A stretch of DNA of 64,000 bases from the NCBI GenBank assembly GCA_021292105.1, contig CM037861.1, forward strand, positions 32,349,674 through 32,413,673, written 5' to 3'. Position 1 is the first letter of the stretch. Every line of letters starts with the position of its first letter. A model generated the notes under the pieces. It searched no databases. It was not told the origin of the DNA and worked only from the letters and a program-made list of their open reading frames with translations. A program made the translations under genes and the position numbers. Origin of the DNA: Anadara kagoshimensis. Lineage: Eukaryota; Mollusca; Bivalvia; Arcoida; Arcidae. This document shows positions 1 through 11,189 of this stretch, one piece after another.

Positions 1-391
1 ATTTTCATTGCCTGTACACCGGCGTGTTGCAAACGGGTCACGATGTGGTGTAGGCGGATTATTTTCATGTCCAGGACCAGATACATGTGATTAGGTGATG
101 CTTCTTGAAGAGTTGGCTCTAAAGGGAGTCTCATCTGAATAAAATAAAATGAAATTTAAAAAAAATCTGAAAAATGAATGATTGACAAAAACATGCAAAA
201 TAAATGAATAAATAACATACCACCTGCAGGCTTTATTGGAGATGTTCTTCTATTTGTTACTATGAAATTAAATAAAGGAATGTGCATTTCATACTTGTAA
301 TAATAAACTAGACACCCCTAGCGTTGTAAGTCAAGCAAGAATATTGTATGGTTGAATACATGTCTTGAGGCAAGGTTTAACATATGCGTAT

Positions 392-535
392 AGAGGACGG
401 CCAAAAACAGTCCTGGAGGAGAAATATAGAAAGAGAAAAAAAAGAGTTACAGGAGAAGCAGCCACACTAGCGAGTAATAGGGATGGTTGGAGAGGAAAGA
501 TCATTGGCTCAATTCTCCAAGTAAGTAAGTCATAA
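392..535 (+). pseudogene. Remnant of a LINE reverse-transcriptase C-terminus
   Basis: One open stretch reads RGRPKT, then a basic run, then GEAATLASNRDGWRG and a stop. The pattern GRPKT...A..L..(N/D)R..WR is typical of the last residues of endonuclease/reverse-transcriptase polyproteins in animal LINEs. There is no upstream polymerase domain in the window and no usable start, so this is a short 3' relic. The family match is by memory of the motif, not alignment. Confidence 0.35.
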
Positions 536-699
536 ACGACAATGATAACGACAGAAAAAAACTTGTTTCCATGGCAACGCTTATGTTGTCACAAGTAACT
601 TCAACTAGAATGATGTTTGAGTAGCAAGAAAAATCATGCCAAGTTTGTAATATAGTCATACAGAGCCAACTAAAAAGAAGTTATCAGAGTAAAGCGCAG

Positions 700-955
700 T
701 TTAATGTGAAAATGTTGAGTTGAGAAATGGCGTTTAAAGTCGCATTCAAAAATATTTCACTTTTATCGAGATCTCGTTTATTTTAAATTCCAATCCGAAA
801 AATACGTGACTTTCAGTTCGTAATGCCGAGTGCTTGGCAACAGAACGGTCACTACCCTTTTTCAAGTTAGGTCAGACCCGGTCGGGATTCGTACCAACGA
901 CCTCCCACTTGACTGAGCAAGTGTTCTACCAGCTGAGCTTCCGCGGTAATGGTTA
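700..955 (-). repeat. tRNA-derived SINE, family 1, copy 1
   Basis: Read on the minus strand it begins with a tRNA-like head: an A-box-like GCTCAGCTGGTAGAAC and a B-box-like GGTACGAATCCC. A body follows that is shared with the copies near 4.4, 32.1, 33.1 and 40.5 kb. The 3' end runs into TTTCTCAACTCAAC. This is a mobile element copy, not a functional tRNA gene. Confidence 0.7.
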
Positions 956-1189
956 AAAGGAACAAGTACCCATTACTATATTCAAGAGGTATAAACTGTT
1001 ATGTCATTGCAATTCAGTCAAAATGCTGATAAACCAACCTGCCATATAATGAAACTTTTTTACCATTTGAACTACATCACTTGACAGCGTTGAGTGCCAG
1101 GTCGAAGTAGGGACTTAAGCGATTACTAGTAAATGGTCCATTAAAGGCGATATCTCGTTTCTATTCGTGTATACAAGAGGAAAAATCAC

Positions 1190-1690
1190 TTCAAATTTTC
1201 TATTGTCTTTCCTTTTCTATGCGGCAACATACCTGCTTACCCCGCTTGTTTTACAATTAATACGATATGATAGAGCTTGCCCCCACTATTGGAACTTTAT
1301 ACAACGAAGCAAGCTGCTTACAAATAAAGTGTTGACCCAGGGATGTTGCAAGCCTGGGCTTATCAGGGCCATTAAAAAGTCTTTGTGGCCGACAACACAG
1401 TATTGTTGTTAAGTTTGATGTCTCTGTGTCCAGGGTTGTCCTCGATGTATTTGACGTCCCTTAGTTCCATGTTCCTTTCACTCAGTTTTAATTTCACACG
1501 TGGCGGGTGTAGCTATCAAAACAGGAGATGCTTACTCATCCGGAGCACCCGGCCTCACTTCCCTGGTGGAAGTTCACGTGTTCAACCTTATTTGTCAGTT
1601 TCAAAGTGTTTACTTTGCCTCTGGATTGTGATTAGGGCATGGATGCGTATGTTTAATTTTTGTACATATTCCATCCTGACAGTGAAATTT
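1190..1690 (+). repeat. Interspersed repeat family B, near full-length copy
   Basis: About 500 bases closely match 59930-60415 on the same strand, and on the opposite strand 12410-12800, 33540-34030 and pieces near 3.4, 20.7 and 61.0 kb. Landmarks in order are TCTATTGTC..TTTCCTTTTCTATGC, GGAGCACCCGGCCTCACTTCC, GTTCACGTGTTCAACC and TTACTTTGCCTCTGGATTGTG. Short ORFs recur because the copies are similar, but none is conserved as protein. The class of element is unknown. Confidence 0.7.
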
Positions 1691-2476
1691 ATAATTTCTC
1701 TCGTCTGTAGCCTCGCCGACGACAGAAAATAGAAACATTTTGATTTGTGAAATCTCAATTGTTTCCTTACTAAAGTATCTCCACTTAAGCACTTTTTACT
1801 ACTCATCATAATATCACAGGGTATAAATATACCACAGTGTACCCTTAACTCTACATAACATAATTACTGGACAGCATTAAGAGACCTCGCAGGTAAGCAA
1901 TAGATATGAATGATATAGCAGAAATTTTAAAATGCGTTGATATTTTTCCTGGGTATGATTAACCACAGTGTACCCTTAATTCTAATAACATCCACAAAAC
2001 TACTACCTAAAAAGTTACGTTACTGGATAACAGCAAGCGAACTGGCTGGTAAGCAATATATTATGCCGGTCTAGACCCGATTTCACGATCATTTCTCAAC
2101 TAAATTTTTCCTAATTTGAAATCGTAAATATTTAGTTAATTCTTAACATACGAGACCAAGAGATTCATTGTGTCGTTTTAAAAATCATTTCATGCTTATT
2201 CGCGTTTAGTTTTGCTTATACTGTGTAGATCTATTTGTTGTTTCAAAAAAGATTGCCAAAATTTACCAGATCAAGTTTAAGTTAAGGGGAATCTTAGTTA
2301 AGCAATGATTGTGATACCAAAGCATGTAGTAGAAAATTTAAATTGTGTGTTATCATTTTAATTTTTTTTTTTTTGAGAAAAAAACTTGATCCTTTCAATA
2401 ATTAATTTTAATTAAAAAAAAGTTTGGTTTAGTTATTTCCCGATCTTTTGATATTTTTATGTATCGGCTGTAGAGT
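1691..2476. other. Spacer without recognisable gene
   Basis: AT-rich DNA. Two short segments resemble each other around CCACAGTGTACCCTTAA (near 1834 and 1966). No coding signal or RNA gene is seen. Confidence 0.5.
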
Positions 2477-2691
2477 TTAAGTTACTGTAAACGTATTTTA
2501 TTTCGCGTGTATTTATTTTCGTGCTTAAGGAAATTCAGACATATTCGCATAGTGAAATTTTCGCGCTTTTGAAATATGCACTATAACACAATAAGCAAAA
2601 TATAATTTTCGCTCGTTATTAATTTTCGCGTTAAACAAACGACCGCGAAAATTAGTTCATCGCGAAAATAAATACGTTTACAGTAACTTAA
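2477..2691. mobile_element. MITE with ACTGTAAAC inverted ends (family E)
   Basis: The left end TTAAGTTACTGTAAACGTAT is matched by the reverse complement of the right end, ATACGTTTACAGTAACTTAA. The CGCG/AAAATA bases inside also pair. At about 215 bp with no ORF it is a non-autonomous foldback element. It lies just upstream of the EMI gene's first coding exon. Elements with related ends lie at 26.6 and 38.1 kb. Confidence 0.75.
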
Positions 2692-2841
2692 TATTCATTT
2701 AATTTAGTTCTTGCTTTTTCGAATGCAAAGGAAAAAACGTTGTTTTTACCTTTTTTACGAATTGTGTTCTTAGTTGCATAGTTAAAGCTGGGTGTGTTTT
2801 TTTTAATCACGGCTTATTTTATTTCATTTTAAACAGTTGCA

Positions 2842-5800
2842 ATGAATATGTTATTCCTTGGATCTGTTGCCATGGTGATTGGTATTACTTTGGGTCTCGA
2901 ATCCACACATAACCAAACCCAAGAACTACGTGGAAACCACATATGTACCAAGATTGTCAAGTAAGTTAAATTATATTTTTATTCAGGATTTCTTTCAAGG
3001 GCTTTATACAAAAATGTACATGTATAGGGGACATTGTGTAAATTGTTCTAATATCAGATTGGAAACAATGTACCCCAAATACGTACGTAGCATTACAGTA
3101 GAACCTGCCTTAAAGGTCACCTCTATATACAGGCCACGTGCTTTTAAAGGCCAGTAAAATTTATCCAAATTGTTTTTATTTATGGATTTTGAACCTATAT
3201 ATAAGGTCCACCTGTCAATAAAGGTCATTTTAATGGTTCCCTTAGGTGGCCTTTATAGACAATTTTGACTGTATATTCCTTTTTGAGATGAAATATGTTT
3301 CTTGTCGCGATGTCCATATATTTTTATTTAAGATGACAAAAAAAATTTAATGAGTAGTAAAGATTTTCCATGTCCAAATCACAATCCCAAAGCAAAGTAT
3401 AAACTTTGAAACTGGTAAATTAAGTTAACACGTGAACTTTCCGACTGGGTGCTCTGGAAGGTTAAACACTTACTCCTCAGATCTAGCTACTGTATTTCCA
3501 CAAATTCGGTGCACATGGAAAATGCAAGAATAAAGTCGTATTTTCCAACAAACTCACAAAAAATTGTCAAAACTTAATACAAAATGTACTGACCTAATAA
3601 GAAAAAATATTTTTCATTCATGAAAAAGTGAACTTAATTCTGTACATAGAGAAATTTTTTATTTTGATGTTTTTAACAAAACAACAAATATGACTATGTC
3701 AAAATTATCCCTTCTGTACCTTCTTACTTGGAACAACTATACACGTTATGACATAATTGGAACATTCATGATGATCACACCTGGAAAAAACCCGAACGAC
3801 AATGACCTACCTGACCCTAAATGCCCTGATGTAGCTTTGGATGAGGCTCAATTTGTGTATAAAGTTGATCAAATTTCCAAAATTTTCGCAAAATTTCTCT
3901 ATGTACAGGAAAACTGAACAATACGGTAAAATATAATTTGGTTAGGTCAATGCATTTTAAACGCATTTTTTGATAGTTTAATGGAAACATTTTCAATTAA
4001 AAGAAATAAATAATAAAAACTATGTGCACTCAATTTATGGAAATACAGTAGCTACATCCCATCGTGTGCGAAATCAAAATTGAGAATGAAAGGAACATGG
4101 AACTATGGGACGCCCATAAAAAAATATTTTTAAGGGCTTTGATAAGCTAAGGCTTATAATATCCACCAATCAACAATGTTATTTATTAATACTGAATTAA
4201 TTAACCATGATTTATTATATTTCATTTTTAAATTATCATTGTAGAAAGTACGACAAAATAATTATTTTATTTTTTTATTTTAAATAAAAATAGATACGAG
4301 ACGATAGAAGCTTATTATGAACGTCAAAAATGTGGACCGACTGAAATTGCTTCTGCCGACTTATTGAACACAAAGGAAAAATGCGGCCCCAAACACAAGT
4401 GAGTTGAGTTGAGTAATGGTGTTTAAAAATAGCGTGCCAGTCAAAAATACTTCGTTCATATCGATATGCCGTCAGCTATAGGCAAAGATGCAGAAATTTT
4501 GCTTGTGCGTAGCGCTGATGGCTTTATCGTGACGTGCCTACGTTTATTTTAAGTTCCCACCCGACAGAACCGTGATTTTCATTTCGTAATGCTGAGTACT
4601 TAGTGAAAGAACAATCATTGCCCACTTTCTAGTCTTCGGTTAGACACGGTCGGAGTTCAAACCCATGACCTCCCACTTAAGGAGCAAGAACTCTACCAAC
4701 TGAGCTACCGCAGTGGTTGAAAATGTTTAAGGCCTGTAAGTATTGTTTTATTCTATCCTTTATAATACCGCTCACAATACAAGGCTGTGGAGACTTAGTT
4801 CCATATTGAAAACTTCGTCATGACTGATCAGATGAACATCTCCAATCAAACTGGAGATAATAAGGGTTTTGACACAACATAATTTTGTAACTCGTTCATC
4901 TGCACTCACTTTCCAGAAACTGTTTTTCTCTTTTAATTCAAATACGCAAACGTAAACGAGATACAGTACAGGCCTGTCGAAAGTTAAACCCTGAACGAAC
5001 GAGAGGGAGTCAAAGCTCGACTGGTGAATGGCCAAAATAAGGATAGCTAGTGACCGGAAGCTGCCAAGAGATATGTTACAGCTGCTAAGAGATAGATAAC
5101 AGCTGCCGACAACCTGTCGAGATGTACTAGTAGTCAAAAAGGGATAAGACGATCTGTCAAATCGACACTAAGTGTTTAACTTTCGACACGCCTGTACAGC
5201 ATGACTGTGTTGCACACTTATTTACAATTTTTTGAAATTTTTTGTTGTAGAATTGTGAAGAAATATAGGAAGGTCTATCGATATAAGAAAGTATATGTAT
5301 GTTGCCCTGGTTACGTCAGTATATGGTATAAATGTGTGAAAGGTAATAAATAATAAGTAAATTACATTTCCTTATGTTAATCCCCCGCCTTTCGAAGAAA
5401 GAGGTGGGGTATTAAATTCAAGTTTCTGCCGGTCCGTCCGTCCTTCCTTCCGTCTGTCTGCGCAAATTCTCCAAAACTATAAAGCACTGTTTCATGATAC
5501 AAAGCATCAACATTGATAGGAGATGTGCATATCGTTTAACCGGGTTGAATTGCTTATTTTCCTGGGAGTTATTGCCCTTAAGTGCAAATAACAAAAATAA
5601 CATGCTGGCGGGTGATCCTAATTCTCTGAATTTACTTCTTTTTATGGTTATCAATATCAGTAAATAAATTTTGTTGTCTCTCTAAAATACAGATATTGTT
5701 TCAGGCTCCGCCAATGTTTAATTGGCGGATTTGTTAAAATTAGAAAATGTGGTACTATGCAGCAGACAATGAAACTATTCAAGTAAACGATAAAACAATC

Positions 5801-8108
5801 AAACAAGACAAGAAAAGGCCATTGATTATTCAACAATCAAAATTTGACCACTCTTCTTTATAATAAAATCGCAAAAAAGTCAATAAATGAATCACTTATT
5901 CATGTTTTTTTTTCTTTTTTACAATCTTAACCTTTCTGAGCATTTATTATGTTTCCATTGTCAGCAAAAACTACAGAACGACAAACCACGCCTACCACCA
6001 CACCTACTTCACAGACGAACACGCCTACAACCACACCTACTTCACAGACGACCACGCCTACAACCACACCTACTTCAGTGACCACGCCAACCACAACCAC
6101 GAATGTGACAACCATGCCTAATGTGACAGTCACACCCATGCCTAAAGATGACAAATGTGTGCCAGTGATAATTATAATCCTCATAGTGATAACGGTGATA
6201 GTTCTTGTACTAAGTTGTCTGTTATGTGTCGTCTGCTGTTGCAACATACAGGAAAGGTATGTATTGCAAGTGATTGCTTTGCATTTTTGTCTTTTGTGTA
6301 GTGGTTCGATAGAAAAATGCTTAAATTAAACGAAATATGGTACTAGCATTGATAAAACTTTATCGTGCTGTTGTTCTTTTCCTAAAATCTTTACAAAGCA
6401 TATGAACATATGAAAAATATTTTTCTCAGTGTTAATTCTAGAAGGCGGCATTGGGGCCATTGATCCTTTATTTTGTCAAATAAACACGTTGTTAAGGTCT
6501 AAGTTGGCCATATTGGTGTTATGGTGTTCTAGAGAAAACGTTTTGAAAGTTGACCTTTCTGAAAAATCCTAGATTGAACATTATTTCCTTATAAGTCCTT
6601 TTTACCTTAATCATGTTATAAAATTTGCAATCTATGTATCACCCTTTATATAAACCTCTTTTATACTTCTGACGTTATTTTTCGATGGTTTCTGGTCAAT
6701 CTGATAAATCACCATTCGCTAAAACACTTACATAATTGTAAATATAAGGATTGACCTTTGTTTTTTAATCGTTCATCAAGGTCTGAACTGTTAAAACAGG
6801 ATGGGGCAAATCAACTATAAACTGCTTCACAATTTATTGGTGTGATTTGTTCCACCCTCCTTTAAACAGTTCATCAGTTCACACCTTGATGAACGATAAA
6901 AACAGCGAACGCCAATTCTTAATTGTCGTAATGATTACTGGTAACCAAGATTTTGTTATATTCAGAAAGAAGAAGTGTAAGTGTTATGGTAAAGACATCG
7001 ATGGTAAGTACCAGTAATTAACAGTCTGGTCCTGGTTTCACGATCATTTGACTTCCGGAGCACCGGCTGGTACTGCTCTCACAATCATTTGAGATCCGGA
7101 GCACCCGACCTCACTTCCCAGGTGGAAGTATATGTGTTTATAATTAATTTAATTTGTCATTTTCAAAGTTTTTACCTTGCTTCTTGATTGTGATTCGGAC
7201 ATGGATTGGTATGTTTGTTTTTGATTTACTAAGATGTTTCAATTTTTCAGCAAATTTCAGTATTTTTTCCTTTTGTAACTACATACACTAATAAAGATTT
7301 ATGACAAAGATAATACAAATGTGTTCAGCTAGAAATGATCCAAAAATAAGACCTTACATTCCAGAATATCTTAAAAAATAACAAAATTGTAAAGATTTTG
7401 GGCCAGTTGTTCAAAGCTTGATTAGTTTTTAATCAAAATTTAAAATGTAAAGTGTTAAAAATGGATTTAATTTCACAGAAATAAAGCACGTTGGAATGAA
7501 GACACCTACTTAAAACTTTTGTCAAGAAGCTGGGTTTCGTTCTGCACTTGGCGTTTGAGTGCAATTTGGGGGAAACGTTTGCAATGTTCTCAGTTAAAAT
7601 GCCTCATTAAATCCTCCTTTACCAGTTTACCAATATCATCTTTGGTCGGTTTGAAACATATGATTAGATAGATCTTTAATAGGTTACTGACTACAAGGAA
7701 AGCTTGTACATGTAATATAATTCTTCATCAAAATAGTAATACATTAAAGCGAAAATTCGTAAGATGTTTTTGCAAGGATAGCGAAAGACTATGTCAGTGA
7801 TTTAGTGCGTTTTTATTTTTATTTATTAATTTTTCATTTAATTTTATTTATTTTTAAAATTTATTTTGATAAGGTAAAGTTAAATTTAACTTTTCATTGC
7901 AGAAAAAGTTCCTATCAAAAAGGCAGCTTCTGACAACGAGAGGACATATAATCACTATGACAGTTGTGTGTTACCAGGCGACAAACAACAACACTATGAC
8001 AACAATACATATCAACAACAAAATGCTGACAACTATGAAGACCTTCATCGTTATGGCAACACACAAAATGGACAGTTAGAGAACACATATACCACAGGGA
8101 AACATTAA
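2842..8108 (+). CDS. EMI-domain single-pass membrane protein (MEGF/Draper-like, no EGF repeats)
   Basis: Six coding exons, 2842-2960, 4294-4398, 5251-5342, 5965-6256, 6966-7003 and 7903-8108, join in frame with GT-AG introns to give 283 residues. Residues 1-19 look like a signal peptide. Cysteines 35, 53, 70, 92, 93 and 103, with YRKVYRYKKVYVCCPGY at 80-96, match the EMI module of MEGF10/11-type receptors (C..C..C..CCPG..C). Residues 106-166 form a Thr/Pro stalk with three 11-residue repeats and NVT glycosylation sites. Residues 173-195 are a hydrophobic helix followed by Cys and Lys. The tail (203-283) carries eight tyrosines, including YEDL at 260, an SH2/half-ITAM-like motif. A cell-surface adhesion or engulfment role is inferred from the family. 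EGF repeats are absent, which is unusual. An AG acceptor just before the ATG (exon from about 2837) implies an untranslated upstream exon not located here. Confidence 0.85.
3096..3271 (+). mobile_element. MITE family A, copy 1 (TA-flanked)
   Basis: The element begins CAGTAGAACCTGCCTTAAAG and ends with the complementary CTTTATAGACAATTTTGACTG, with TA on both sides. Internal motifs of the form ATAAAGGYCACC recur. It lies in intron 1 of the EMI gene. The other copies are at 8507, 12875, 32120 (inverted) and 62043. Confidence 0.8.
3365..4195 (-). repeat. Family B repeat split by a TA-flanked foldback element
   Basis: Family B on the minus strand occupies about 3365-3487 and resumes at 4051-4195. 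The bases between form a separate element, 3490-4048. All of it lies in intron 1 of the EMI gene. Confidence 0.65.
3490..4048. mobile_element. MITE family G inserted in family B
   Basis: The left end CTGTATTTCCACAAATTCGG pairs with the right end, which finishes TTATGGAAATACAG. TA lies on both sides. A second, inner pair of arms, TCTGTACATAGAGAAATTTT and AAAATTTCTCTATGTACAGG, makes a nested foldback. Removing the element and one TA restores the family B sequence TAGCTAGCTAC. A 75-codon ORF inside has no family resemblance. A half copy of the end occurs near 40337. Confidence 0.7.
4403..4718 (-). repeat. tRNA-derived SINE, family 1, copy 2
   Basis: Minus-strand head with A-box TAGCTCAGTTGGTAGAG and B-box GGGTTTGAACTCC, followed by the shared family body and a TTGAG-repeat tail. 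The tail touches the splice donor of EMI exon 2 (GT at 4399). Confidence 0.8.
4969..5194. mobile_element. MITE family D, complete copy
   Basis: The ends CAGGCCTGTCGAAAGTTAAA and GTTTAACTTTCGACACGCCTG are inverted, with TA on both sides. The interior has CAGCTGCCGACAACCTGTCGAG and repeated AAGCTGCCAAGAGAT-like motifs. It is intronic in the EMI gene. Related copies are at 10492, 34081 and 61498. Confidence 0.8.
5985..6083 (+). repeat. Coding 33-bp minisatellite in the EMI protein stalk
   Basis: Three direct 33-base units each encode an 11-residue TTPTTTPTSQT-like block. They are in frame in exon 4 and differ by only a few bases. Unit gain or loss would change stalk length without breaking the frame. 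Confidence 0.85.
6758..6912. mobile_element. Short foldback element (about 150 bp)
   Basis: TTTTTTAATCGTTCATCAAGGT near the left end pairs with ACCTTGATGAACGATAAAAA at the right end. Inner segments (GTCTGAACTGTTAAAACAGG and CTTTAAACAGTTCATCAG) also pair. It lies in intron 4 of the EMI gene and holds no ORF. Confidence 0.65.
7040..7225 (+). repeat. Family B repeat, 3' fragment
   Basis: GGAGCACCCGACCTCACTTCC, then the GTGATTCGGACATGGATTGG tail typical of family B. It is immediately preceded by a partial duplicate of its own start (TCACGATCATTTGACTTCCG, CTCACAATCATTTGAGATCC). It is intronic in the EMI gene. Confidence 0.6.
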
Positions 8109-8294
8109 AATGGTTTCAGGTTTTTGAACAATGACAGTTGAAGGAATCAACTATCGTTTTCTGGAACAGATGCATATTAATAATGACTGATGGGACAGTT
8201 TAAAGACAAATGTATTGATCTAAAAAGTTGAAATATTTAGTTATAAACTATATAGATATAAAGATATTTTGTAATTTTGTTAACAAGATAGACG

Positions 8295-8300
8295 AATAAA
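8295..8300 (+). terminator. Poly(A) signal of the EMI-domain gene
   Basis: AATAAA occurs 187 bases after the stop codon at 8106-8108. It is the first canonical hexamer downstream. Confidence 0.6.
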
Positions 8301-8506
8301 AGCATGTTTTCTCTTAATAAAGGTAGTAGTATTTTGATTCAGCATTCAATTCTACAAACTGAGTAGATATCCGAAAAGATTGAAAAACATACATTGTACT
8401 CTATATCATCTGTATTTGGCGTTCTACCTTACTTAGGGTACATCCTTGCGTTTCTTATTTTACTGAGTCCTGTAAATTTATAATCGATTCTAGCTGAATA
8501 TATATA

Positions 8507-8680
8507 CGCTCAAACCTGCGTTAAATGCCACCTCTATGTAAGGGCCACCTACTTTTAAAGGCCAGAAGAAGTGGTCCATATTTATGTTATTTTAACCTGT
8601 ATATAAGGGTCGCCTGTCCATAAAGGCCAATTGTACTAGTTCCCTTAGTCTAGTTGCCTTTACAGACAGGTTTGACTTTG
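8507..8680 (+). mobile_element. MITE family A, copy 2 (diverged)
   Basis: It begins CTCAAACCTGCGTTAAATGC and ends TTTACAGACAGGTTTGACTT, with the family's internal TATAAGGGTCGCCTGTCC segment. The terminal TA dinucleotides are no longer intact, so this looks like an older insertion. Confidence 0.65.
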
Positions 8681-9074
8681 CTTGATTTTGGCAATTGAGT
8701 TTTATAAGCAGTTAGTAAACTGAAAGATGCAGATGTATTCAAGCTATACTGGCTTGCGGCTTCACGCACGTTAAGTTCTTGTTCCTCTTTTGAGGTGGTG
8801 GCAGCAATTTACCTTTTATTGTTTGCTCGAGTCGCGTACTCGGCGGTTATTGAACTCAACACTCTGTTGCTCGGTACATGTGATTTGGGGTTGTCCTGAA
8901 TCTTTACTTCCAAGCTAGATACTCAGAGATAGAACTACACCATCTGGCTTCGGTTGTTTAGGTTCGGATTTCGTCAAGCTTGAGCGGAAGTCGTTCCTCA
9001 AGGTCTTGGAGTTACCCAGGCTTGAGAATTACATTGTAATTTGGACATTTTGTGGGGTTTTGGTTATGTTAAAT

Positions 9075-9770
9075 CCAAATAATGACCTTAAGCACGGCGT
9101 GGACAAATCAGTTTGTCCATATGACAAGTGGTATCCATTATCAAGTCCAGTATCAATGGCTTTTAGTAAGTGCGTGTATGTCAAATGATGAACTTGAATA
9201 AGCATGACATGCACAAATCGGTTTGCCCATTTGGTAGGTGATATTCATTTTCTAGTCCAGTATCAATAAACTTTTTGGCGAAGTGTGTGTATGTCAAATG
9301 ATGACCTTAATCACGGCATTCATGATGTCACTATCCAGTATCAATGGACTTTTTGGCGAAGTGTGTGTATGTCAAATGATGACCTTAATCATAGCATGTA
9401 CAAATCGGTGGTATTCATGATGTCACTATCCAGTATCAATAGACTTTTGGTGAAGTGCGTGTAAGGCAAATGATGACAGCATGACGTGTAAAAAGCTGTC
9501 CATTTTGCAGGCGATATCCATTACTAGTCAAGTATCAATGGGATTTTATGGTGAAGTACATGTATGTCAAATGATGACCTTTAAGACAAGTTAAGCATGG
9601 CGTGTACAAATGGCGTGCCCATTCGGCAGGGATATCCATTATCCAGTCCGATTTTTATGGACTTTTGGTGATGTGTTTGTACGTCAAATGATGACCTTGA
9701 ACATGACATGTACAAATGTACAAATCTGCTTGTCCATTTTGCAGGTGGTGTCTGATTTTCAATCAGCTAC
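9075..9770 (+). repeat. Degenerate tandem repeat around CAAATGATGACCTT
   Basis: About six irregular units of roughly 75-125 bases each contain TGTATGTCAAATGATGACCTT, a CATGTACAAATCGGTTTGCC-like segment and CCAGTATCAATGGACTTTTG. Some units lack the middle part. ORFs crossing it are not conserved between units. Confidence 0.7.
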
Positions 9771-9877
9771 ATCGGTAAACATCCTGTTTATCAGACGTTT
9801 TCCATCACCTGTAATTAACAGGATGTTACTCTGCAATTTACAAATACATTTGACCGACAAGTGTTAATAAAGTGATG

Positions 9878-10000
9878 AAATCTTTATGATATCCGACAAA
9901 AATGACATTGTCATTAATTTGGGATATTGGAAAAATGCGAAACTGTTATGATATCCGACAAAAATCAGTGTCATTGTCATCTATTTTGGAAAAAAATGTG
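9878..10000 (+). repeat. Two-copy short tandem repeat
   Basis: TATGATATCCGACAAAAAT occurs twice about 65 bases apart, each followed by a CATTGTCAT and TTTGG-rich tract. Confidence 0.5.
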
Positions 10001-10491
10001 GGAAAGTTGATATTAGATCGGTTTTAGAGTATGGATCAAAAACAAATATACCAATCCATGTCTAAATCACAATCCAAAAAATATTACATGTTTTTTTCGA
10101 AAAATGATAATACATTAGTGCTGTTAAATATGCTTATGTAATGCTGTAAAGAGCTCCCGACGTATAGAGCTCTCATGGGAAGATCTGTTCATTGATGATT
10201 GCAACTCTATACAGTATTACAATGCTGCATAGTAGTTTGTTTTCGTCGTATTTAAGGAGGCAGTTAACGCCTTTACCTGAAGGTTCTATCCGGATGTCTG
10301 GAACGGGATTTTGGAAAGCCGGGTTTGTCCGAAAAATGGCACGGTTACTGAATCAGGTTGATTTGAAGGCATGGAAATTAATTTTGAAAAAAAAACAAGC
10401 TTATTTAAAACTACAGAGTTTCTTTTTTGACAAAATCGTTTAACCGAAAAACGAGAAAACACCCCATTGCGATATAGATTATCAAGCTAAA

Positions 10492-10700
10492 GTACAGACT
10501 TGTCGAAAGTTTAACAGTAAGCTAAAAAAAAAATAAGTATACCGAATCGGCAGCTCGTCTCGGCCCCTCGTCAGCTGTATCTCGACAGCTTTTTGGCAGC
10601 TGTTTCTATATCTCTCGGTAGCTTTTTCTGTCGCTGCCTATCCATTTCTGCAACCGAGCTTCGAATCCTTTCCATTAACGGCGTGTAGTGTAAACATGTA
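10492..10700. mobile_element. MITE family D, degraded copy
   Basis: It starts TACAGACTTGTCGAAAGTTT and contains the family's AGCTGTATCTCGACAGC and TTTGGCAGCTGTTTCTATAT core, but the right inverted end is not recognisable. Confidence 0.5.
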
Positions 10701-11185
10701 CGTGTTTTGTTCTACTTCTGCCAGACGACAAAGACAACAATTAACACCACATAAATACTGCCAGCAGACGATTCACCCACCATCCCCAATGTCAGCTACC
10801 GCTTTTTTCCTATTACATTAGAGTAAGGGATAGTTTTAGATGTATCCGGTATGTCATGCAATTGCGCCAAGCAGTGGCCAACAACACAATTTTTTTTCGA
10901 TAATAAGTCGATAGACGTGAAAACTTACTTTGCTTTCGAGGGATTACGACTAACAGACAGAAGTCCATTATATTGGACTTTAAGTGAAATTTTGCCAAAG
11001 GACGTGAAATAGTAAAAACCAATTACGGAAGTCATAGCTTGGTTTGTTAGCTCCGGGCTTTATAAGCAGGTAAGTGAAACTGAGGTCTGGGATACATTTC
11101 AAGTATACCAAAGACTTAGAAATGACTAGTGACAGTTCTTTCATCAAGCATTTAGATTTTTTTAAAAACTGGTTGTTATTGTCGT
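10701..11185. other. Spacer without recognisable gene
   Basis: Nothing beyond short uninformative ORFs is visible. Confidence 0.4.
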
Positions 11186-11189
11186 TGTT

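Noticed and set aside
1385..1732. 115-codon ORF in family B
   Set aside because: Other family B copies break this frame; the similarity between ORFs reflects DNA repeat identity, not protein constraint.
3690..3917. 75-codon ORF
   Set aside because: It lies inside foldback element G, has no family motif and no splice context.
4772..5137. 121-codon minus-strand ORF
   Set aside because: It overlaps MITE D and is not conserved in the other copies.
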